Position numbers and translations under genes: made by a program
Notes under the pieces: generated by a model
What the model was told of the DNA's origin: nothing
Seen by the model: the letters and a program-made list of their open reading frames with translations, nothing else
Database searches by the model: none
Shown: positions 1 to 9,861 of the stretch, one piece after another
How the letters are laid out: each line of letters opens with the position of its first letter
Position numbering within the stretch: the stretch's first letter is position 1
Origin: Lateolabrax maculatus
Lineage: Eukaryota > Chordata > Actinopteri > Acropomatiformes > Lateolabracidae
Reading direction: 5' to 3'
Length of the DNA stretch: 64,000 nucleotides
Assembly (NCBI GenBank): GCA_031216445.1
Contig: CM062208.1
Span: forward strand, 3,570,501-3,634,500

Positions 1-131
1 CTAGGGGGTGTAATGTATATGCAGATGAATAAAGAGATTATTGTCGCAGAGAGACAAAGAGAGGTGGGCGGTCTTTGAGTAAAGGAAATGAGGATAGAGC
101 CTGGGTGAGAAGGCAGCTACTCGTCTTTCTA

Positions 132-1308
132 ATGACCATGGAAGAAGCTGAACTCTGCTTTCCACAACTACTTAACTCCTCGTGCCAGAAGCCGTCGCCT
201 CCTCACTCTGACACCGCGTTTATTTGCATTCTACTCTCCTCCATTTCTCTTCTCACTGCAGCTCTCAACATGCTGGTCATCATCTCCATCTCCCACTTCA
301 GGCACATAACCTTCACAGCATATGCTGAAATTGTATTACACATATAGGTTAGGCCCAGGGATTATTAAGTGGGTCTACTGGTTGCTAGTATACTATTTTG
401 ATATATTGTGGTTATTCAGCATTACTGCTTTTTTTCACAGCTACTGTTGATAGTTCTGGTGACAGTGTTTACAGTGATGATATTCTCTTCACTGCAGGCA
501 GCTCCACACCCCCACCAACCTCCTCCTCCTCTCTCTGGCTGTCTCAGAGTTTCTTGTGGGCCTCTTCCTGATGCCGGTTGAAATACACTTGACAGAGAAC
601 TGCTGGATCCTGGGTGACCTCATGTGTGTCCTGTATTATCTGTTACCTGTTATCATAATCTGTGCCTCCGTATCAAACATGGTGCTCATATCAGTTGACC
701 GCTATGTGGCCATTTGTGACCCTCTGCATTACCCCACCAAAATCACTCATAAAAATGTGAAAATATGCATTTTCCTGTGTTGGATTTATTCTGTTGTGTA
801 TAGCATTATCCTTTTATATGATAACTTGAAGCAACCCGGCAGATATAATTCCTGCCTTGGGGAATGTGTGATCAACATTACAGGAACTTTTGATCTTGTT
901 GTGGGCTTCATTATTCCTATTACCATCATCGTAGTGCTGTATACGAAAGTATTTGTGGTGGCTTTGTCCCAGGCTCGTGCCATGAAGTACCACATTGCAA
1001 GTGTCTCACTCAATCGCCCAAAGACTGTGAAAGTTAAGAAAGCTGAGATAAAAGCAGCCACGACGCTTGGTATTCTTATAGTTGTGTTTCTGATGTGTTA
1101 CTCTCCATATTACTGTGTCTCTCTCACGGGCAACGACATCTTGATCGGTTCTCCAGTTGAGATCTTTATGATTTTTCTGATGTATTTTAACTCCTGTCTA
1201 AACCCTGCCATCTATGCCCTTTTCTACCCCTGGTTCAGAAAATCTGTTAGATGTATTGTTACATTTCAGATTCTGAAGCCCGGCTCCCGTGACATCAACA
1301 TGCTGTAG
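132..1308 (+). CDS. TAAR gene 1, two exons, D2.50E
   Basis: Trace amine-associated receptor, a seven-helix olfactory GPCR for amines. Exons are 132-301 and 498-1308, giving 326 aa. The first exon encodes the N-terminus (CFPQLLNSSC) and TM1 up to SHFR; the second starts QLHTPTN and runs to the stop at 1306. Visible motifs are DRYVAICDPLHY after TM3 and the TAAR fingerprint NSCLNPAIYALFYPWF in TM7. Position 3.32 is Pro, not the aminergic Asp, while TM5 carries Asp 5.42. TM2 reads AVSEF, so the sodium-site Asp 2.50 is Glu. Position 6.48 is Tyr. The donor is GC (AG|GCACAT) and the acceptor is TGCAG. The 132 ATG matches paralogue length best; 138 is an alternative. The E2.50 could impair function, but the frame is intact. 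Confidence 0.9.
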
Positions 1309-2356
1309 AGAGATGAAGTGAAAATGTTGTTTTCCGTTGCTGTGTGTGTGTGTGTGTATATATATATTAATGCATACATGTATCTATATGATTCTATGTT
1401 TTAAAAAACATTTTTTCATTCTTCATTATGTGTTTTCGGAAACCACAAGGAGGATGATTATCTGTTGATATCTATTATTGGATAATGAAAGCTTTTTCAT
1501 CAGCCTTGATGATAACTCACTCCTTTCCTGAGCCAGAGAATACTGGACATATTACAGCACGTTTGATTATTGAGATAATATAATAACCCCTTAAAAAGAT
1601 TTGATCCATGTTTGAAGATTCCTTTTCGCTCCAAATGTATTTCAACAACCCTCAAACAAAAAACATTAAACTATAGTGATTATCAGAAGAAACCTTCTTC
1701 AAATTCCACACTTTTAATTTGGCATATTTGTGTGTCATGATAAATACAAATGCATCAAATATTGATTTCATTCCACACATTTGAAAAAAACGTTTGATCA
1801 TCAGACCCATCCAGAAAATATACAGTTCGGACCACAACTGTGTGCTCCATATATTTTGGAGTAACTAGTTAATTGATTTGAAAGAAAGCCTCAAGCTACA
1901 GAAGTCATAGAGCATTACACCTTGATGACATGTTGTTTTCTAACACACAGTAACACAGTGGTAGAATAATTGTTCACATTTTTCTCAAAGTTTGTTGGAT
2001 CTTGTTTTCTCACAGTAATGTTTTAAATAAAGCAAAGTTCTTGATTCAAATGAATAGGACGACTGAGTTTTTTTGGCTTGAGACACCAGACTTCTGATGG
2101 TATTGAATTTATATTTTTACAGTATGTTTACAGTGTTTGTGTGGATACTGTAGTTTAAGAAAAGTTGTTCACTGTACACAACCTAAACTTAATTCTAACC
2201 TGAACGTTGAAACCAAGTCTTAACCCTCAATCAGCCCTTTGAAGGTGTCTCTGAAAGTGAGGACTGGTAAAAAAAAAAATGTCCTCCCTTTTCAAAAATG
2301 TCCTCACTCCCATGGTCTAAAACTCAAATTGGTTCTCACAAAGATAGTTGTACAAG

Positions 2357-2358
<2 letters not shown>
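1309..2358. other. gene-free AT-rich stretch
   Basis: This is the 3' flank of TAAR gene 1. It contains a (TG)n/(TA)n tract at about 1341-1370 and otherwise AT-rich unique sequence. I see no coding exon, transposon or RNA gene. Confidence 0.5.
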
Positions 2359-2359
<1 letters not shown>

Positions 2360-2403
<44 letters not shown>

Positions 2404-2838
2404 AGTGTCATTAAAACCCACTGGTCTCTGCACAACTGTGTGTAGCCCATTAGTTGCTCCTAATGGCCGGGTGCCTCTCCGGCTCAGAAGGTTTTCACAC
2501 CTTCATTCATTAGTGTCACATGATGATGATGACTGCAATCAGAGGTGTTACTGTGAGACAAAACAAGCTGTAACACCAACGCCTGATGCAATCGTTGCTA
2601 CATGGACCAATTATTCAAAATAAACAGTAAGCAGATTTTTTTTTGAGATCATGTTTGTAATGAACGAACATTTGTGATGCAACCTTGAGACATCGACACA
2701 TGATGCAATCTTTGCTTAAAAGTTTGATCCCCCAAATCAGAAATAAAGTTAACGTGTAAGTACTTGAATGAGTGGCAAAACTTTGTAAAGCACTTTGGAT
2801 AAAAGTGCTATATAAATATACAAACACACACACAAATG
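2360..2838 (+). repeat. left arm of ~0.47-kb inverted repeat
   Basis: This arm matches, as reverse complement, the segment at about 4432-4914 almost base for base, including the stretch around GTGATGCAACC and the block containing CCCGGCCATTAGG in the right arm. The only clear differences are a substitution in the AAGCGCTTTAC segment and extra GT-rich sequence in the right arm. A (CA)n run forms the outer end. The near-identity implies a recent origin. The arms enclose the Tc1-like relic. Confidence 0.85.
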
Positions 2839-2849
2839 ACCCCCCCAGC

Positions 2850-3010
2850 AGATTATTTATTTATTTTTTTAGATCCTGTTTGAATTGACCAAACATTTGT
2901 GATGCAACCACGCGACATCAACACATGATACAGTCTTTGTTTGAAAGATCCAATCACCCCAAATTGGGGAAAAAATGAACATATTTCATCACTTATCACC
3001 AGTGGCATCA
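2850..3010 (+). repeat. diverged tandem relative of the inverted-repeat arm
   Basis: This reads like an older copy of the inner part of the left arm: GATCCTGTTTGAATTGACC, ACATTTGTGATGCAACC, then ACACATGATACAGTC, in the same order as at 2645-2745 but with many substitutions. It suggests a small dispersed repeat family (compare 5390-5520 and 5840-5900). Confidence 0.55.
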
Positions 3011-3493
3011 TGATGCCTTGCAGATAAGTTATAGTTCCATGAATTAAAAAGGTATTGAATGCACTGTATATAATGCATGTGTATATAACACACTGCAAAA
3101 TGTACTAAGTGCAAACAATAGGAGGTCATTTCTACAAGCATGGTACAATATTGCAGAATTACAGATATATGACTTACATTTCTTCATATGCTTTAGGCAA
3201 TGAAACATGGAGTTTAAATACGTGATAACAGACTTCAAGACAAACAAATCTCATTTATTAATTTGGTTTATTAAACATACTGAATGAGTATTCTTACTTA
3301 TCTGTAGAGGTGACCTAATTGTGAACTCATCTTTTGATAAGGAATGTGTATTGTAGTGTATTGTCACTGTACTAAAGGGTTAGAGTAAGGTATAAAAAAA
3401 GTTAAATCACTCGCAATTTATTTCTCTCTATATCTCTCTTCGGGTCACACCGAGCAGCTCAGTCCCAAATATATATATATATATGTATATATA

Positions 3494-4428
3494 TTGCAGC
3501 CATAATTGTTTAAACTATTTTTTTTCTCTTAGCAATCTACTCTCAATACCCCATAAGTACAAAGCAAAAATAGGGTTTTTGAATTTTTTGAAAAAGTATT
3601 AAAAAGTAAAAACTGAAATATCACTTTAGTATTAAGACCCTTTACTATGACACTATGAAATTTTGCTCATGTGCCTCCCATTTCTCTTGATCCACCTTGG
3701 GAGTCCACCTGCGGTTAATTCAATTGATTGGACATGATTTGGAAAGGCTGACAAAGCATATCAGAGCAAAAACCAAGCCATGAGGTCAAAGGAACTGCCA
3801 ACAGAGCTCAGAGATTGGATTGTGTTGAAGCAAAGATCTGGGGAAGGCTACACAAACATTCTGCTGCACTGAAGGGTCCTTAAAGTACAGTGGCCTCCAT
3901 AATTCTTAAAAGTTTGGAACAACCAGTCAAACTGAGCATTCGGGGGAGAGGGACCTTGGTAAGAGAGAGGTGACTTATGACAGAGTGCCCAGACCAGCCT
4001 CTTCTCAGAGAAAAACGCATGAAAGTCTGCTTGAAGTTTGCAAAAAACAAAACAAAACACCTAAAAGAATGTGAGAAACAAGATTCTCTGGTCTGATGAA
4101 ATCAAGATTGAACAGTTTGGCCTCAATTCTAAGAAACCAGGCATCGCTCCTCACTTGTATGCCAACGGTGAAGCATGGTGGTAGCAGCATCATTTTCAGG
4201 GACTGTTTTTCACCTGCAGGGACTGGGGGCTGGTCAGGGTTGAGGAAGAGCTGAACAGCGCACAGTACAGCGATATTCTTGATGAAAACATGGTCCAGAG
4301 TGCCCAGGACCTCAGACTGGGCCCAAGGTCCAACAATGACCCTAAGCACATAGACAAGACAATGCAGGATTGGCTTAGGGACAACTCTGAATGTCTTTGA
4401 GTGGCCCAGCCAGAGCCCGGACTTGGCA
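3494..4428 (+). mobile_element. degenerate Tc1/mariner-like DNA transposon
   Basis: The sequence follows the layout of fish Tc1-like elements: an AT-rich end (CAATACCCCATAAGTAC, then AAAACTGAAATATCAC), a leader (GAGCAAAAACCAAGCCATGAGG) and transposase coding relics (ATTCTCTGGTCTGATGAAA, GGTGAAGCATGGTGGTAGCA, CCTAAGCACATAGACAAGAC, TGGCCCAGCCAGAGCCCGG). Several internal blocks are deleted and the frame is broken, so it cannot encode a working transposase. It stops abruptly at CCGGACTTG, where the right inverted-repeat arm begins, and lacks the 3' third and right terminal repeat. Confidence 0.85.
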
Positions 4429-4431
4429 TTA

Positions 4432-4893
4432 ATTTGTGTGTGTGTTTGTGTGTGTGCGTATATATAGACTACATTTATATAGCACTTTTATCCAAAGCGC
4501 TTTACAAAGTTTTGCCACTCATTCAAGTACTTACACGTTAACTTTATTTCTGATTTGGGGGATCAAACTTTTAAGCAAAGATTGCATCATGTGTCGATGT
4601 CTCAAGGTTGCATCACAAATGTTCGTTCATTACAAACATGATCTCAAAAAAAAATCTGCTTACTGTTTATTTTGAATAATTGGTCCATGTAGCAACGATT
4701 GCATCAGGCGTTGGTGTTACAGCTTGTTTTGTCTCACAGTAACACCTCTGATTGCAGTCATCATCATCATGTGACACTAATGAATGAAGGTGTGAAAACC
4801 TTCTGAGCCGGAGAGGCACCCGGCCATTAGGAGCAACTAATGGGCTACACACAGTTGTGCAGAGACCAGTGGGTTTTAATGACACTGTGTGTT

Positions 4894-4914
<21 letters not shown>
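4432..4914 (-). repeat. right arm of ~0.47-kb inverted repeat
   Basis: Reverse complement of about 2360-2838. It begins immediately after the truncated Tc1-like element and ends in a (GT)n-rich tract. The motif ATTTATATAGCACTTTTATCC, shared by both arms, also belongs to a widespread fish repeat. See the left arm for the comparison. Confidence 0.85.
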
Positions 4915-4925
<11 letters not shown>

Positions 4926-4944
4926 GGTGTATGTGTGTTTGTGT

Positions 4945-5112
4945 GTAGTTTGCATGTTCTCCCTGTGCCTGTGTGGGTTCTATCTGGGTACTTTGGCTTC
5001 CTCGCACAGTCCAAAGACGTCCAGGTCAGATTAATCATGTGTTGCCTCTTGCACAATGTCAGCTCAAGCCCCCCACGACCCTCTACAGATAATGAATGGA
5101 TGGATATATACA
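4945..5112 (+). repeat. widespread fish interspersed repeat fragment
   Basis: Contains TGCATGTTCTCCCTGTGCC, TGTGGGTTC..GGGTACT, CACAGTCCAAAGACGTCCAGG and ends with GAATGGATGGATATA. This is the familiar teleost repeat with the signature 'catgttctccccgtgtctgc ... cagtccaaagacatgcagg ... atggatgg'. Another piece of the same family is at 34636-34775. Confidence 0.65.
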
Positions 5113-8100
5113 CACACATCAGAGACAAATCAATTTGGCTTCTGTCAGGGACTACTCTTTACACTGCAGAAAACAAAGAGAAGTACACTCATATTAATAA
5201 AAATGTAAAATATTTTGCATTTGTGTAGCAGTTCATATTCATCACAAAGCCACGATGCAATTTATATTTTATTCATTTAAATATTTATTTATTAGCCTTT
5301 CTGTTTAAAAAATATGAATTAACTTGCACACGTAACACAAACACACGCATGCACAAAGTTTTCACATTGGCATTCTCCTGCCTTCATTAGAGTTTCACAT
5401 GATGACATTACTGCAATTAAAGGTAAAAGAAAAGAAAAAAAAGTTTAATACAACAATAATAACATGATGCAACATCCTTGCCTCAAAACATGATGCAATC
5501 ATCGCTTAAAGAAGTACTTTGCTGATTTCCAACCGGCTTTGTATCATTACAGTGTGTGTAGTTTATACAAATGAGCAATGTTAAACTTTCCTCCATGTTG
5601 CTGCAACTCGAGTTCCCCGCTCATTTGCCAGAAAAAGTCCTGTTATCTGAATTAAATATTATAATTCTGCATTTTGTATATTTTGTACATGCACTAGAGC
5701 CGGCAAATAAGAGGGGTAGGCTTATACTGCCTACATCGTAATGGTACAAAGCTGGTTGAAAAACTTGCAACGTTCTTCTATTGAGAAACAAATGATTCAT
5801 TAAGATAAACACACATATGTTTCAATGGAGATTATGTCTGGCATGACCTTTTGAACATTTATGATGCAACCTCAACACACTGACATGTGATCCTAGGCTT
5901 TGGGGGCCTTAAGCAGGATTTGGTCTCATTATAACATGTTGCCACTTCACACGGCACACAAGCAAACTGAATCTACAAACAAGCACATAAAGACTGAAGT
6001 GGGCCTATTAGCAGCAATACTATCTTTAAATAGACTTAAGTAAATACAGTATTTGTCTATTACCCCCTAACCCCATGAATGATCCTTCTCGGGGCCTTTG
6101 GCTCGACCTGGTTAAGGTTTAATGCATGTTTTAGTTTTATGTTCTCATTGGAAAGGGCTGAATCTCACTTGTCTTCATGTGTAAGATATAAAAAGATATG
6201 ACACAACCAAGAAGACATGACGCACACACAATTTGACTAAAATGTATTAGTTTTAGTTGATGAAAACTATAGGCAAGTAGTTTAGTTGTATTTTAATCAA
6301 ATGTATTTTTCTTTAAACGATGATTATTACGGTGACAGTTCTAGGGTTTGACATTTGTGCCTTTCCTAATGATTTCTTATGTTGAACTTCTTAATATAAT
6401 CGTTTGTAGTGACACAGTAAATTCCAAACTGGTGGAAACATCCACTATGCAGGACATAACATATGGCTGTTGCAATATGAAAATAATTATACTAATTTCT
6501 TGAACTGACCTTCAAATGTAGTAACTTAAGTCATGGGCTGCACACAGCTGGCAAACTGTGGAAGAATAACTTGTGAAGATACTTATCCCAGTTTTATAAG
6601 AGAATGGTAGCTCCTTTAACAAATAGAGCCATACTAATAAGTTTTAACATTTGTGTTTTCAGCGTGGGCCGGTACTGATGTTACGCAATCATTGTGTAAT
6701 GAGTCAGTTCACCCATATCACAACAAAACATATTCATAACATATTCTCATTTACACCTAATGGTCATTTTGGTTTGATTTGCAGAGGTTTTGAGATATCA
6801 GCCTAGTGCATACAACTTTGTTTTTGGCACTTGAAAAAACCCACAACAGTGTCTTTCTGGATAATCCAAAGGCATTGCTTGGAACAGTTTTCCAACTAAT
6901 TTCTACAGAAGAAATTGTGTTTATATTTGCGAGGTCTGTCCACAATCCCGAGTAACCAGAACATGAGACACATTACTATTGTAACTGGCGATGTCCCGAG
7001 CTGATCCGTATAGGTGCCAATCCATTTTAATCCAATTTATCAAACTTTCCAAGCAACTTGTTAGATTTTATGATGCCTCAGGCTGGGATGTGCTGTAGGT
7101 ACCACTGGACCTCCAAAGATGAATTTGTTCATTGTGTGACAGAACTTTTACTGTGAAAGGGTAAACAATCACACCTCTCACTTCCTGTACCTGGTCTACG
7201 CCCCCCGCCCCGGTCGACAAAACTCTGGTTCCCCGTTTTTCTTACATCTCTTAATGCTCTTCCCTTTTATCCTGATGGCACAAGCATCCAGTAACTACTT
7301 TCTCCTGCATGTAAACTAACAATCCTTTCTTCTAACCTGGCAAAATTATCCTACACGTGTCACTTACATATAACTTTGAATCGACTTCGGCCTTTAACTT
7401 CTTCACACACCTGGAGAGAACATTTAAGGGTCCAGCTTCAGAAACTCTTTTGTTCTGACCTAACACGTGGTTCATGCTCCTGCACGCGGTATACACACAC
7501 TTTTTTTTGTTCTTCAGCTTATTATTTAGTTAAATTACCTACTGTGTGTTTTATTTACTGCTTTGCGTTAAATAAATGCTTTTGAATATACACGCTGGTG
7601 TATTTAATGTTGCATAACAGTGAATGCTGACAACCTCTACCATTTAGAACTACAAAATCCTCAACTTTTTACTAGCTATTTGATAAGGTAGTTTTGGTTG
7701 TAGTTATTTATTTAATTATTAATCAGAGTTCCAAATTGATATTTTAGTACATATCATGAGACTAGGTTAATTCATATGGCCATCAATTTCCCTGTTCACA
7801 GGGTGGTGCCCCATTTATAATATTTAATAATAGTTAATTATTAAATAATAATTAATTATTTTTAGAGCCAGCCTGACTGGGCTCATATGAGCACTGCTCA
7901 CGTTTCACCCTTAAGAGCCTTTGTTGCAGGCTAAGATGCAAAAGTAGCTTGTTTCAAAAGGAACCCATGCTACCAACTCAACGCTGCTGACCCACTACCA
8001 GGGGAAACAAGGAGTACCCTTCGTAGCAAGTGAGTCCAGGAGCCTCATAGCAGGAGTTGATGATTACTCCGACAGGTCTGTAGGGGCATTTGACGTTCAT

Positions 8101-8560
8101 CGTTCCGAGTGAGAGGATGACAACTCTCTCCAGCTCTTTTAATCTGTTCAGGTCGCAAAGACACTGCTACCAAATGAAAGATGACAACAAAGTCTCATAA
8201 CATGTGTCTATAAGAGGTGTGCAAGCACACCAACGACAAGCCGGATGTTCCCTGACCCGCTGTGCAGGCTGAAGTCCCCATTCTAGGGGAAAAGATTACC
8301 CAGAGCTAAGACAGCAGCTCCTATCCCTGGTTACATCCCATCCGCAACCTACTCAGAGACTTTCCATGACTTCCAAGACAGGATCGCCTGCAGTCCTCGC
8401 TCACTGAGAAGGCCTACAAGTCCGTTGCAACAACAGTGAGAGCAAAAAATAGTAAACAAAAAAGTGAGCGTGTGTACATACAAAGTAAAAAAAGCGTGAT
8501 GTAAAGACTGAGAGAGGAGGGACCTCAGTCTCCATGGAAGAGTGACGGGAGCTGTAGTGT
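5113..8560. other. gene-free interval between TAAR genes 1 and 2
   Basis: Mostly AT-rich. Weak relatives of the inverted-repeat arm occur at about 5390-5520 and 5840-5900 (ATGATGCAA motifs). An AT palindrome (TTAATAATAGTTAATTATTAAA) lies near 7820. A more GC-balanced block at about 7870-8400 has a roughly 60-codon open stretch on - near 7985-8168 that I cannot identify. No TAAR exon remnant was recognised. Confidence 0.45.
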
Positions 8561-8565
8561 GGAGG

Positions 8566-8646
8566 ATGCAAAGGGAGGTGAGATAAAAGAGCTGTGTGAC
8601 CAGGAATCCTGCTCAGAGATCCGCCAGAGCTCAGCAACTTCTCCTC
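8566..8646 (+). promoter_or_regulatory. proximal promoter and leader box of TAAR gene 2
   Basis: An octamer-like ATGCAAAG at 8566-8573 precedes a TATA-like GAGATAAAAG at 8579-8588. A 23-bp leader box at 8624-8646 (core CAGAGCTCAGCA..TTCT) lies just upstream of the ATG. The same order and spacing recur before TAAR genes 3, 4 and 5, which is the main evidence. Transcription start is inferred, not seen. Confidence 0.5.
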
Positions 8647-8653
8647 ACTGACG

Positions 8654-9861
8654 ATGGAGACCCTGGAAGGAGCTGAGCTCTGCTTTCCACACCTAAACTC
8701 TTCCTGCAAGAAACCTTCTCATCCTTATACTGAGGCCATGCTGATTTATGTTCTGCTTTCCTCTATTTCTCTGATCACTGTGGCTCTCAATCTGCTGGTC
8801 ATCATCTCCATCTCCCACTTCAGGCAGATATAATAATCTAAAGTGTTATAATATCATGACCTATAAGAAGAAATAGTTTTGAATCTGCTATATAAAAGTT
8901 ATCACACTTTTGTATACCAGACACTAGGGCTATGTTGTTATTGTTTTACAATTCTCTCTTGGATAGACACATTACTGCATGAAACTAATGAAATATTTGT
9001 TCTAGCTATATGATTACAATATGTATAGTGATGATATTCTCCCTCTCCAGGCAGCTCCACACCCCCACCAACCTCCTCATCCTCTCCCTGGCTGTTTCAG
9101 ACCTCTTTGTGGGCCTCCTGCTGATGCCGGTTGAAATCATCTACATAGAGGCCTGCTGGTTTCTTGGTGACATTCTGTGCACTCTGTATTATGTTGTTGA
9201 CTACATCATTACCTCTGCCTCTGTAGCCACCATGGTGCTCATATCTGTTGACCGCTATATAGCTATTTGTGACCCTCTGCATTACCCTACCATAGTCACT
9301 AAGAGAAGAGCTCAAATCTGTGTTTGTTTGTGTTGGCTTGGTTCGGTTTTCTATAGGATTCTCCTTTTAAATGATCACCTAGAGCGTCCAGGCAGGTCTA
9401 GCTCCTGTTTTGGAGAGTGTGTGGTTGTAATCAATTACATTGCAGGAGTTGTTGACCTTATTTTCACCTTTATCTTACCAATTACTATCATCATTCTTCT
9501 GTATATGCGAGTGTTTGTAGTTGCGTTGTCTCAGGCTCGTGCCATGCGCTCTCATATTGCAACCCAACGTTCAAGGACCGTAACTGTGAAGAAAACTGAG
9601 ATGAAAGCAGCCAGGACCCTTGGTATTGTTATAGTTGTGTTTTTGTTTTGTTTTTGTCCATACTATTACCCCACTCTGGCAGGCGAAGACACTTCAGTCG
9701 ATGCTTCATCTGCAGCCTTTGAGATCTGGCTGGCACATTTTAACTCCTGTTTGAACCCTGCCATCTATGCCTTTTTCTACCCCTGGTTCAGAAAATCTAT
9801 TAGACTCATCCTGACACTTCAGATACTGAAGCCCGGCTCCTGTGATGCCAATATACTATAG
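8654..9861 (+). CDS. TAAR gene 2, two exons, keeps both D3.32 and D5.42
   Basis: Trace amine-associated receptor, exons 8654-8823 and 9051-9861, 326 aa. TM1 ends SHFR; exon 2 opens QLHTPTN, with LAVSDLFVG in TM2 (Asp 2.50 present). TM3 reads LYYVVDYIIT, placing Asp at 3.32. TM5 reads VVDLIFTFILP, placing Asp at 5.42. DRYIAICDPLHY and NSCLNPAIYAFFYPWF are intact. Position 6.48 is Phe and 7.43 is His. In fish receptors such as TAAR13c the Asp3.32/Asp5.42 pair binds diamines, so I infer a di-cationic ligand. The intron has a GC donor (AG|GCAGAT) and its 3' end, TTCTCCCTCTCCAGGCAG, echoes the exon 1 end. A conserved TATA-like leader lies upstream. Confidence 0.92.

Noticed and set aside
2348..2623. 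Open frames in the inverted-repeat arms, present twice
   Set aside because: Identity of the two copies reflects the DNA repeat. They include a CA-repeat His/Thr run and no protein features.
5621..6945. Short open frames of 60-65 codons
   Set aside because: AT-rich DNA, no homology or splice context; expected by chance.
8401..8709. A 102-codon minus-strand frame overlapping TAAR gene 2
   Set aside because: It runs antisense over the promoter and exon 1 of the receptor, with no recognisable domain.
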